Shown here piece by piece: positions 19,501-28,210 of a stretch of 64,000 nucleotides of DNA. Location of the stretch: contig NZ_CP104205.1 in assembly GCF_025244665.1 (NCBI RefSeq), positions 1,857,001-1,921,000 on the forward strand, read 5' to 3'. The position numbers and the translations under genes were made by a program. The stretch comes from Maribacter litopenaei (GTDB lineage Bacteria; Bacteroidota; Bacteroidia; Flavobacteriales; Flavobacteriaceae). Below the pieces are notes generated by a model, which worked only from the letters and a program-made list of their open reading frames with translations, was not told where the DNA came from and searched no databases. Position 1 is the stretch's first letter; each line of letters begins with the position of its first letter.

Positions 19501-19623
19501 ACGAAAGGGTCCGATCATTCGGTATTCCAACTCCTGATAGTACGATGGGTCGAGCTGTGTAAATGACGGTAAGGATAACAAAAGGGCACAGGTAAACATG
19601 AAGATTCTCATCGGTGTGGTCAT
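16585..19623 (-). CDS. VPS10/Asp-box beta-propeller secreted protein (frame broken)
   Basis: One gene of about 1010 residues. After a signal peptide (LLLSLPSFTQ) comes YRMIGPFRGGRIVGAVGV, then many Asp-box repeats (SxDxGxTW forms such as STNGGTSWEHIG, STDGGDTWRKIE, TRDGGNTWTDV) forming a sortilin/BNR beta-propeller, and a C-terminal beta-sandwich with HRFVWNLRYKEP. This is the architecture of the intact paralogue at 31546-34539. Frame breaks lie near 19333, 18857, 18608 and 17961; the last two sit on GGWCC sequences. Such proteins are secreted and often annotated glycosyl hydrolase, but no catalytic residues are established and activity is unproven. Confidence 0.8.
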
Positions 19624-19778
19624 AGGAATGGTCTAATTAAAATACACGTTATTGAGCCGCTAGATAGCATGGCAAAATACGTATTGGTTTCAAGATAAAA
19701 AGATAGCACTTTTCTTCCATAGGCATGGCACTGTGCTACCAAATCCCTGGAATTTATTGGTACAAATGAAATATGAAG

Positions 19779-20504
19779 CTACTCCTTTACAAACACCATA
19801 CAATGCTGCCATGGGAGGTTATCGTCATTCCGTTTCAATTGGAAGCCGGCAGCTTTAAATTCCTTTACGGCTTGGGCTTCGGTCATTTTATGTAGTTCCT
19901 TGATAGGGACAGATCTATCCTCACCACGGTACTCTATCAGAAAAACTTCACCATCCGGTTTCAGTGCTTTCTTGATGGAAGCAATCATTTCCTTTGGATA
20001 ACTGAACTCATGGTAAACATCTACCATCAACACCTTGTCCACGGCATTTATGGGAAGGTTGACACTTTTTTCGCTTCCTTTAACCAAGGTGATATTGTCA
20101 ATATCCTGGGCTTCTTTTTTGGTTCTCATAGCTGCCAGCATCTCTTCTTGGATATCGACTCCATAAATAGTTCCCTTATTTGCGATAAGGGCCATTTTAA
20201 AAACATGGTAGCCGGAACCCGCCCCGATATCCGCAATGACATCGGTTGGCTTGATGTCCATATTTTTAAGCAATTTGGAAGTGTTCTCTTCTTCCTCCCG
20301 TTCGGGTCGTTCCAACCAATTCATACCTTGAAATCCCATGACATGGGCGATTTCCCTCCCCATATACCATTTACCGATACCGTTGATGTCGCCTGCCTTG
20401 TATTCATAGTCGGACGTAGCCTCCTTCACCTGCCCCTTGCAGGAGCTGAGTACCAATACGCTAAGTATCAGTAAAACCGATTTGTATGTTGTTATGAGGT
20501 TCAT
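19779..20504 (-). CDS. Class I SAM-dependent methyltransferase with lipoprotein signal
   Basis: A 241-residue protein with a lipobox signal (LILSVLVLSSCKGQ, Cys near 22) followed by a Rossmann methyltransferase domain. Motif I is VIADIGAGSGYHVFKMA (SAM-binding GxGxG), the acidic residue after strand 2 is YGVDIQ, motif II is VLMVDVYHEF and motif III is LKPDGEVFLIEYRGE. The domain is complete, so the protein should bind SAM, yet the signal would place it outside the cytoplasm. It lies 11 bases downstream of the gamma-glutamyltransferase gene's stop and may be cotranscribed with it. Methyl acceptor unknown. Confidence 0.75.
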   Translation of the reverse strand: MNLITTYKSVLLILSVLVLSSCKGQVKEATSDYEYKAGDINGIGKWYMGREIAHVMGFQGMNWLERPEREEEENTSKLLKNMDIKPTDVIADIGAGSGYHVFKMALIANKGTIYGVDIQEEMLAAMRTKKEAQDIDNITLVKGSEKSVNLPINAVDKVLMVDVYHEFSYPKEMIASIKKALKPDGEVFLIEYRGEDRSVPIKELHKMTEAQAVKEFKAAGFQLKRNDDNLPWQHCMVFVKE

Positions 20505-20515
20505 ATGGCACTTTT

Positions 20516-22213
20516 TTAATATCCGGCTGCCTGACCGTCCTTGCGGGACTCCGAAGCTCCGGAATACACCTTATTTTCCAAATCGATACCAATGGCCTGA
20601 TATCCCCCGAACATACCTACGCCAAACCCGATACGATGGCCTTTTTTACGTAACTCCCGAAGGGTTTCAGGAGGAATACCGCTTTCAAGATAGAGTGTGC
20701 CGCCATTGGTCATTTTAGACCCTGTGGGTTGTGAACTCCCCGTGTGCCGCATTCGTGGGGCGTCTCCCGCCTCCTGCAAGTTCATGCCAAAGTCAACAAC
20801 GTTCACTATAATCTGTGCATGGCCCTGGGGTTGCACGGCCCCGCCCATTAGTCCGAAACTGACCCATGGTTTACCATCTTTGGTGATAAAAGCAGGTATA
20901 ATGGTATGAAAGGGACGTTTTCCAGGTTCCAGGGCATTGGCATGGCCTCTATCCTGCACATTGAACATTTGTCCCCTGTTCCGGAGAACAAAACCAAGTC
21001 CGTCCGGTACCATCCCCGAAGCAAACTCCGAATAAATACTTTGAATCAAGGAAACCATGTTCCCGTTGGAATCGGCTACCGTGAGATAGGTGGTATTTCC
21101 TGTTTCGATTTCCATATCCCCCGCAGGATAGGTATCTGCTGCTTTATCCGGATGTATCAGGTTTCTGCGTTGTTCGGTATAGGCATCTGACAACAGGGTT
21201 ACCAATGGAATATTGTTGAAATCGGATCCGCATAAAACTTTGCCCGGTCCTCATAGGCAAGTTTTTTGGCCTCCGTAAGCACGTGCAGGTATTCGGTACT
21301 GCCAAAACCCATCCCCTTGATATCAAATCCCTCCAGAATATTCAAAATTTGCAGCGCAGCCGTCCCTTGTCCGTTGGGCGGCAGTTCCCAAACATCGTAG
21401 CCCCTGTAGTTTACGGAAACCGGTTCCACCCAATTGGAGGTATGGTTGGCCAAATCTCCATAACGTAAGAATCCGCCATGCTTTTTCATGTAACTATCAA
21501 TGGTCTTGGCAATAGATCCTTTGTAATAAGCATCCCGACCCTCTTTAGCAATAAGCTGATACGTATTGGCCAAATCCTTGTTTATAAACACCTCCCCTTT
21601 CATAGGGGGACGGCCCTTTGGCATATAGGTATTAGCAAAACCAGGTTGATCCTTTACGGACTCATAACTGGAGGCCATTTCATAGGCAATAACCTCAGAA
21701 ACCGGAAACCCATTATTGCCATAGTCAATGGCGGGCTTCAAAATCTCCTGCATGGAGAGTTTTCCGAATTTTTCATGGAGTTGAAACCAACCGTCCACAC
21801 AGCCCGGCACCGAAACGGGCAAAGGATCGTAAAAGGGTACGTATTTCATACCGTTGTCCATAAAATAATCGATGGAGAGGGATTTTGGAGCCCTTCCGCT
21901 TCCATTAAAACCATAGAGCTTCTGTTCTTCGGCTGACCGAGACAATGGCGAAGATATCCCCACCAATACCGCAGCTTGCAGGTTCTACCAATCCCAATAC
22001 CGCATTGGCCGCAATAGCAGCATCCATAGCACTACCTCCTTTTTTAAGGATGTCCAAAGCAGCTTGGGTAGCCAAGGGTTGACTGGTGGCTACCATTCCA
22101 TTACGGGCCAAAATTTCGGAGCGGGTGGTAAAAGTTTCTCCGGTGAGTCGGTCTTGGGCATATAGCATATTCCCTATAAGTAGGAGCGCCATAAGGGTGG
22201 GTGCAATTTTCAT
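20516..22213 (-). CDS. ggt: Gamma-glutamyltransferase (frame broken)
   Basis: A gamma-glutamyltranspeptidase of about 565 residues with a signal peptide (LLLIGNMLYAQ). The large-subunit part includes ATSQPLATQAALDILKKGG and GIGGDIF. The self-cleavage site and nucleophile lie in ETGNTTYLTVADSNGNMV, and the small subunit carries a GGTLYLESGIPPETL segment. It cleaves glutathione and other gamma-glutamyl compounds in the periplasm. Two one-base lesions split it: CCGAGAC at 21937-21942 where CCGGAC restores IVRSAEEQKL, and ATCGG at 21221-21225 where ATCCGG restores ADPDFNNIPLVTLL. Both fit the CCGGA lesion class, so I take the gene as functional. The methyltransferase lipoprotein gene follows. Confidence 0.85.
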
Positions 22214-22407
22214 TTTTAGCTGAATTAAGTCGCTTTATAGTATAACCAGGAAGCCCTAGTCTTCTTATTCCCTTAAATATAAGAATAGTGCAGGCAACTT
22301 GTGGCCATTCGTGAAAAAGAAATGCTGACTAGGGGTAATGCCTAAAGTAATTATTGATGGAACCGTTACATGTTTTCATTGACCATAAAGAGCAAAGCGT
22401 GAGTATC

Positions 22408-23186
22408 TCAATCTAATTCCCTGATTTTCATATCACGGAACCAGGATTCAAAGTACCAGTTTTGGAGGGCTATCTTTCCTTTGGTGGCCTTTCCAAAAGC
22501 AGGACGATCCTTAAAATTAGATGCTGCGATTGTATTTGTCCATTCGGATGAGCTTATATCTGCCTCCGCTGTGAGGGTACCATTGAGGAAGAATTGTATT
22601 TGGCCGTCTTTTTGTATGATTTTTGCCGTATTCCACTGTCCGGTGGGATTCGCCTTTGCCTTATTTTTTTGTGGAAATAGCCCCCAAAGACAACCCGGTC
22701 TTTTCATAGGGGTATTGGTGTCCATGTGTTCTCGTAGTCCAAAAGTTGATACTCAGATCCGGTTTCATAAGTTGCGGCATATTCAGGTGATTCCTGAACA
22801 TTGACAAAAACCCCTCCGTTGCCCCGTAATCCCATTTGCCACTCGAACTCCAACTCGTAGTTTTCGAATTCGGTATCGGTCACCAAGTCCCCAAATACTT
22901 TGCTTTCATCGGTCGCGTTACAGTAAATGGTTCCATCTTTCACTTCCCATGCCGAGTAGCCGGTTGAATCAGGTTTGTTATACAGGTGCCACCCGTTCAA
23001 TGTCTCACCATCAAAAAGTAGCTTCCACCCTTGTTCTTTCTCGATATCCAACAACTGGTTGTGAACCTTATTTTTAATTGCCAGCTCCTTGGAGCGTTCT
23101 ATCTTGAATTTCTCTTTCTCCTGTTGTTTACAGGAAAATATCAATAGAAGTATAAAGCTTAAAAAAGGTAAGGTAATACGGTTCAT
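22408..23186 (-). CDS. DUF1080 (3-keto-disaccharide hydrolase-like) lipoprotein (frame broken)
   Basis: A lipoprotein of about 258 residues (lipobox LLIFSCKQQ). The DUF1080 domain starts at EQGWKLLFDGETLNGWHLYNKPD and continues with GNGGVFVNVQESPEYAATYETGSEYQLLD, then GQWNTAKIIQKDGQIQFFLNG and a closing WFRDMKIREL. The fold is a concanavalin-like sandwich; characterised relatives act on 3-keto-glycosides, and others are only binding proteins. One base is lost near 22725, joining YENT to MDTNTPMKRP. It stands apart from its neighbours with about 190 bases on each side. Confidence 0.8.
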
Positions 23187-23370
23187 TAAAGTGGTTTTTT
23201 TGGTACTTATGGATTTATCCTTTCAATAATGGCATTTTTTACGCCGGTTAAAAAAGGTATACTTCATCCAAAAGGTTTCTAAAGTAACCAAAAATACCTA
23301 ATTGCTAGTACAAAATTTTCGGTGATAGCATTAAGGTATAATTTGTTTCGGTTCCTTTTAATAGAATAGT

Positions 23371-23894
23371 TCACTGCACCACAAAATCCCTTTTAAAGGT
23401 ATCTTTGTATGTCCTTCGTTTTGATTGGGTTCCCATATTCTCATCGAACAAGCGATTAAGATTATTCCCTGCCAAATCCTCTAGCTTTGCGTTCACCACT
23501 AATCTATAGGTCCTAGAAATCCAAGAATACTCGGAGTAAACTCCGCTTTGGAGCCATCATCTGAAATTTCCCGCATTCCTGTAATTTCAGCCCCTGCCCT
23601 ATTTTCTATGTGCAGGCTTTCCTGAGCCAATACAATATCTAAAGGTTCCTCAAATTCTATGGATAGAGCACCCTTACTATTCGATGGAGGTGCAAGCACC
23701 TTCCATTTATCCACTTGGGGTTTGGTAGCATCGCGATGGGTTACGTACCATTTTTTCTCATAAGGCTGCAAAGGCCTGCCATCCGCTGTTTTCCAACTAT
23801 TTTTAAATCGAATGGTATAGGTATGTCCTAGGATAGCCGGAACGGATTGTGGGGAAGTATTGTAAAGGCAAAAACATGGCCCCCTAGCTCCCAA
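23371..23894 (-). pseudogene. 5'-truncated remnant of a secreted Ig-like-domain protein
   Basis: The reading frame begins abruptly at about 23894 with no signal peptide and no good start. The visible part has SVPAILGHTYTIRFKNSWKT, a DGRPLQPYEKKW segment, GALSIEFEEPLDIVLAQESL and, after a one-base lesion at 23531-23534 (TCGG for TCCGG), SWISRTYRLVVNAKLEDLAG and NLNRLFDEN, ending at 23371. This is the C-terminal half of a family of secreted proteins with Ig-like modules; the N-terminal half is missing. The upstream neighbour ends only 28 bases away, so the loss is a real deletion rather than a read error. Confidence 0.6.
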
Positions 23895-23922
23895 AAAAAG
23901 AAATTATTTAGTTCTTAAATTC

Positions 23923-24474
23923 TTATTTGAGTGTCTTCCCAGCTTTTTTAAACTCCTTGGATACCTTCTTTAGGGCGGGCTTTACCTCCCTGCCCAATTT
24001 CTTGAATTCTTTCTCCAAGGAACGGATCCACTTTCTATATTCCTTATCCGAAGTCAGTTCTTTAATAACCTTTTCCCCTTCGCTATAAATGGCTTTGGAA
24101 TCACGTTTTATTTTTGAGCTGTTAAAATCGATCCTTAGTTCTACCAATCCTTTTTTTACATCGACCTCAACTTGCTGAGCCGTTGTTTTTACATTGAACT
24201 CGGTTCCCAAAACCACAACCTCTCCATGATCGGTAAGAACGGTAAATGGCAAATCCCCATGTTCCACTTCAAAAAAGGCTTCACCCTTTAATTTAATGGT
24301 TCCGGGCTGAAAGCTTTCCTGAAATGAAATGCTACTATGTTGGTTGAGGTATACCTGCGATCCATCCGGAAGTACGGTGGTCTCGTAATTTTCTTCTGTT
24401 TTTATTTTGATATTGGTGCCACAGCTAGCCGCAAATGCAAAGAGTAATAAATACAAAAATGATGCTATTTTCAT
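23923..24474 (-). CDS. FecR-domain lipoprotein
   Basis: The start at 24474 gives a lipoprotein signal (FLYLLLFAFAASCGT); the longer frame overlaps the FabD stop region and has no signal. The FecR domain follows: TVLPDGSQVYLNQHSSISFQ, LKGEAFFEVEHGDLPFTVLTD, then VVLGTEFNVKTT. In iron-siderophore systems this domain sits in the periplasmic part of anti-sigma factors, but here the cytoplasmic anti-sigma part and membrane helix are absent. A Lys-rich amphipathic tail (KEFKKLGREVKPALKKVSKE) ends the protein. No sigma gene is adjacent. Function unknown; possibly structural or a peptidoglycan-binding lipoprotein. Confidence 0.7.
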   Translation of the reverse strand: MKIASFLYLLLFAFAASCGTNIKIKTEENYETTVLPDGSQVYLNQHSSISFQESFQPGTIKLKGEAFFEVEHGDLPFTVLTDHGEVVVLGTEFNVKTTAQQVEVDVKKGLVELRIDFNSSKIKRDSKAIYSEGEKVIKELTSDKEYRKWIRSLEKEFKKLGREVKPALKKVSKEFKKAGKTLK

Positions 24475-24556
24475 TGAAAAACAATTCGTTATACAGTCCT
24501 TTAACGAAAATAGCCGCTTAAAATTCTGATTTAATTGGACATGGTAACCAAATGAA

Positions 24557-25430
24557 CTAAAAAACTCCTTCAGTAGCCACCTTTGTGTTAATTTGCTTCG
24601 CAAGGCCCCTTAAGAAATTTCCAGGGCCTACTTCCGTAAATTTTGTAGCTCCATCGGCAACCATTTTGAGCATAGTTTGTCTCCAAAGAACAGGATGGGT
24701 CAACTGGTCTATCAAATTCTTTTTAATTACCGTAACGCACTGTGTGGGTCCGGCGGTTGCATTTTGATAAACAGGATAGATAGGTGCTTTAAAATTAGTG
24801 TTTTTAATAACCTCTTTAAATTCTTCGACTGCGGGCTCCATGTAGGGTGAATGGAACGCACCACCAACGGATAAGCGAATTATTCTAGAAGCTCCAGGAC
24901 TTAGTTTCTCCGATACTTTTTTTATTGCCTCAAAATCACCTGAAATTACTACTTGGTTAAGAGTATTATAGTTGGCAGGAACCACAACACCAGTAGGTTT
25001 GTTGACATATATCCCTTACTATGACATCATAGAGGCCTATGACGACTGCCATACCGGTATTTTTGTCGCATACACGACCCATCGCCATGAATCTCTTTGA
25101 AATTAAACGCAAAGCCGACTCGAAACCTAGGGCTCCTGATAAGGTCAAAGCAGTTATTTCTCCAAGTGAATGACCTGCGACTATTTTCGGTCTAAAGTTT
25201 GTTCCCATTTTTTTTGCCAGTACATAGGAATGTAAAAAGACTGCTGGTTGCGCAAATTCTGTTTTTTTTAAATCGTTTTTGGAGCCATTAAACATAATGT
25301 CCGTAAGGGGAAATCCCAATATTTTATTTGCATTTTGAAAATATAACCTTGCCTCCTGGAAGTCGTCGTATAGTTTTTTACCCATTCCAGGATATTGAGA
25401 ACCCTGTCCTGGAAATAAATATGCGTGCAT
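24557..25430 (-). CDS. fabD: Malonyl-CoA:ACP transacylase FabD (frame broken)
   Basis: An acyltransferase of about 290 residues that loads malonyl groups on acyl carrier protein for fatty-acid synthesis in the cytoplasm. The N-terminus AYLFPGQGSQYPGMGKKLY carries the GQGSQ oxyanion motif. The nucleophile elbow is VAGHSLGEITALTL and the catalytic His is in GGAFHSPYMEPAVEEF. The end QTMLKMVADGATKFTEVGPG then LRGLAKQINTK is typical. The frame breaks near 25000-25020, between IGLYD...RDIC and the segment TGVVVPANYNTLNQ; I see no CCGG or GGWCC there. The gene should be essential, unless a second copy exists elsewhere, which argues that the break is an error. Confidence 0.85.
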
Positions 25431-25616
25431 AGCCCCGATTTTTTTTTTAAGAAGAAACCACTTTGTAAATAAATCAATTCTTATCCAATTCTAAATTAAA
25501 AAAGTTAATCGGTAAAATTATAGGGTAAGCCGTTATATGAAGGCACCGTTCTTCTTTTTAACATTAGAGCTCAAATATTTCAATGTCTTCCCTTATTTTT
25601 ACCCAAAAATGAATAG

Positions 25617-26484
25617 ATGGCATCAGGATTTTTTGCAGTACTGGACGATGTAGCCACCCTTTTGGACGATGTGGCTACCATGAGCAAGGTGGCTACCAAG
25701 AAAACAGCCGGAATTTTAGGGGATGATTTGGCAGTAAATGCCGAAAAGGCTTCCGGTTTCGTTTCAAAAAGGGAAATACCTGTGCTTTGGGCAATTACCA
25801 AGGGCTCCCTTTTAAATAAGATCATCATCTTGCCCATTGCCTTTTTATTAAGTGCTTTTCTACCTATAGCTGTAACCATCATCCTCATCCTTGGAGGGCT
25901 CTATTTGGCCTACGAAGGCGCCGAAAAAATCTATGAATTCTTTTTTCCGCACCCTCATGACGCACCAACACTTAAAGAGGAAGCTCCAAGCAAAGAGGAT
26001 GTTCTCGGCATTGGAAAAGGAGAAGATTAAATCTGCTATTCTAACCGACTTTATCTTGTCCGTAGAGATAGTTATTATCGCTTTGGGTACGGTCATCAAG
26101 GAACCATTGACAACCCAAATTATTGTGGTGTCCGTAGTGGCCCTATTGGCAACCGTGGGTGTCTATGGTATTGTGGCATTGATTGTCAGAATGGATGAAT
26201 TTGGAGTGCGCCTTATCAACCTCAATGAGGAGGATAACAGTATTTCTGACAAAATAGGCAGGTTCTTTGTAAATGCCCTTCCCGTGGTAATTAAATCCTT
26301 ATCGGTTATTGGTACGATAGCCCTATTGTTGGTTTCCGGGGGCATCTTTGTACATAATGTACCTTTTTTACATCATGTACTACCAAACATTCCGTCTATC
26401 TTGGTGGAATTCGCAATCGGATTACTAGTAGGTTTTGTTGTTTTTCTACTGATTCAAGGGGTAAAGAAAATGTTTAAGAAATAA
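25617..26484 (+). CDS. DUF808 (YedI-type) membrane protein (frame broken)
   Basis: A DUF808 inner-membrane protein of about 288 residues. It begins with the family hallmark MASGFFAVLDDVATLLDD, then KTAGILGDDLAVNAEKASG and LPIAFLLSAFLPIAVTIIL. After a linker come ALEKEKIKSAILTDFILS and several membrane helices, ending in a basic tail (VKKMFKK). The frame changes at 26003-26008, where TCTCGG stands for TCCGG; restoring it joins SKEDVP to ALEKEKIKSA. Function unknown; related E. coli YedI is also uncharacterised. It converges with the MORN protein gene, with 13 bases between. Confidence 0.85.
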
Positions 26485-26497
26485 TAATAGACAGCGT

Positions 26498-27343
26498 TTA
26501 TCTTTCGTTGATCTCGACCAATTTATCCTCATTCCACTCCCCACTGGCCACTACGTCGCCTTCGGAATCGAAGAATTTTCCGGTACCACTTCTTTTGTCA
26601 TCCTTCCACTGTCCAGCATATTTTTCACCATTGGGCCAAAAGTAGGTTCCGAAGCCGTTGCGTCTGTCATTTTCATATTCACCGGAATAATACTCACCAT
26701 CGGGCCAAAAAAAGGTGCCATCTCCATGACGCTCGTTCTCCCTCCAATTACCTTCGTACCTGCTACCACTGTCCAATAAAGCTATACCGTATCCATGAGC
26801 CATGCCATTTTTTACCTGACCAATGTAATGTAATTGATTTCCCTTTCTGCTCTTAAAAGTGAGATATTCCCCAAACGATTTCTGTTGTAACTGTTTTTTA
26901 ACACGTTCCAATTGTACCTTGGTTTTTTCAAGATTAAAACTTAGGGAATCAAATTGCCTAACAGCGTTATCCTTTGAAAGAAAATCCGATTTAAGACTGT
27001 CCGCATCCAACGTGCTGCTATCACTTATTATATTGGGAGCCTTATTTTGCTTTAGTAGTTTTTCTGCCAAGGCAATTCGCAATGGTATGCGCATTTTGTT
27101 TTCCTTTCCACTATGCATGGAGTCGCTGTAGGAACGTATCGCAGTTTCGTAATCTCCCTGCAGTAAAAGGGAATCTATTTCCACCAGGCGTTCAAAATCT
27201 CTTAGATTATTTGTAATAATCTTCTTTTCCCCCTGAAGTTGCGTGATTTGATGTTCTAATTGGACGGATTTATATACAAAAAGCATCAATCCTAATAATG
27301 GAAGGGCAATGGCAACGAAAAACAGCACTTTTTTACGTTTCAT
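26498..27343 (-). CDS. Membrane-anchored MORN-repeat protein
   Basis: A 281-residue protein. Residues 1-25 form one membrane anchor (VLFFVAIALPLLGLMLFVY), followed by a coiled coil (about 26-50 and 130-160). At least four MORN repeats come at the C-terminus: HYIGQVKNGMAHGYGIA, RYEGNWRENERHGDGTF, YYSGEYENDRRNGFGTY and KYAGQWKDDKRSGTGKF. MORN repeats form beta-hairpins that bind lipids or proteins; no enzyme domain is present. It precedes the DUF2490 gene's downstream end, and three leftward genes (28211, 27379, 26498) form a probable unit. Frame intact. Confidence 0.75.
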   Translation of the reverse strand: MKRKKVLFFVAIALPLLGLMLFVYKSVQLEHQITQLQGEKKIITNNLRDFERLVEIDSLLLQGDYETAIRSYSDSMHSGKENKMRIPLRIALAEKLLKQNKAPNIISDSSTLDADSLKSDFLSKDNAVRQFDSLSFNLEKTKVQLERVKKQLQQKSFGEYLTFKSRKGNQLHYIGQVKNGMAHGYGIALLDSGSRYEGNWRENERHGDGTFFWPDGEYYSGEYENDRRNGFGTYFWPNGEKYAGQWKDDKRSGTGKFFDSEGDVVASGEWNEDKLVEINER

Positions 27344-27378
27344 TTACAACATCAGTTTGGTACATAAATACATACGGT

Positions 27379-28209
27379 CTAATCTGTCATATGGATTTCA
27401 GGGAGCTTGTTTTTAATTCTTCTAAAGTCTGGTGAGAAGTACATATGAAATCTTAAGGTCCACCCTTGCTTATAATTACCACCATTGGCAAGATCCTGTC
27501 CTTGGGAATACATAAGTCCAGCTGCAAAAGTAAGTCTTGGTGTAGCAATGTAACCCGGAGTAGTAGTTAATCGTAGGTCCTCCATAGGACTTGCCACAAC
27601 GGCCTTACCACTTTGCATAATCAGTTCCGCCTCCGGAGAAATGTAATACGTTTTTGGCTTGAGCTTAGTATCATTCAAGGGGATTTTAGCGCGAATCATA
27701 TAGCGCCATCGATTTCTGAATATGTACTCGCTATTTTCGGCAAAACTTTGCGTCCATCGATGTTCAATACGAATCCTGTGATACAACATGGCCGAATATA
27801 GAGGCATGGCAAATTGATATTGGTGCCAAATACGCCATTCGGGTACTACATTCCGATCAGTTGATTCCTCGTCCGTATTAAAGTTAATCCTCACAACCCC
27901 ACCTAAGCTAAAATTGGTCTTTTTGTCATAAATATATCCGATAGCATGGCGATTGTAAATCCGGCCGATTTGACCAATAAATGGGGTATTGACGGTTTCC
28001 TCAAACCTAAAATGGGTCCGGGCGTCCCGTAAAAAGCGCTTTCCGATCCTAATGTTACCATAGGTGTTGAACCATACTTTGGAGACCGGTTCCTTATACT
28101 TGGAATACTCAGGGAGTTCCACAGGTTCCGATTCTTGTGCATGGGTTAAGCATACCATCCCAAAGTAGAAAACAACGCATCCAAATAAGTCGAAAATTTT
28201 CTTCTTCAT
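27379..28209 (-). CDS. DUF2490 outer-membrane protein
   Basis: A 276-residue beta-rich protein with signal peptide (MKKKIFDLFGCVVFYFGM, cleavage near THAQ). It has the DUF2490 layout: WFNTYGNIRIGKRF, then WRIWHQYQFAMPLYSAMLYHRIRIEHRW, EYIFRNRWRYMIRAKIPL, and GWTLRFHMYFSP near the end, all alternating strands as expected for an outer-membrane barrel. Function unknown. It starts one base before the stop of the large unknown gene upstream (28211-30142), which indicates cotranscription. Frame intact. Confidence 0.75.
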   Translation of the reverse strand: MKKKIFDLFGCVVFYFGMVCLTHAQESEPVELPEYSKYKEPVSKVWFNTYGNIRIGKRFLRDARTHFRFEETVNTPFIGQIGRIYNRHAIGYIYDKKTNFSLGGVVRINFNTDEESTDRNVVPEWRIWHQYQFAMPLYSAMLYHRIRIEHRWTQSFAENSEYIFRNRWRYMIRAKIPLNDTKLKPKTYYISPEAELIMQSGKAVVASPMEDLRLTTTPGYIATPRLTFAAGLMYSQGQDLANGGNYKQGWTLRFHMYFSPDFRRIKNKLPEIHMTD

Positions 28210-28210
28210 G

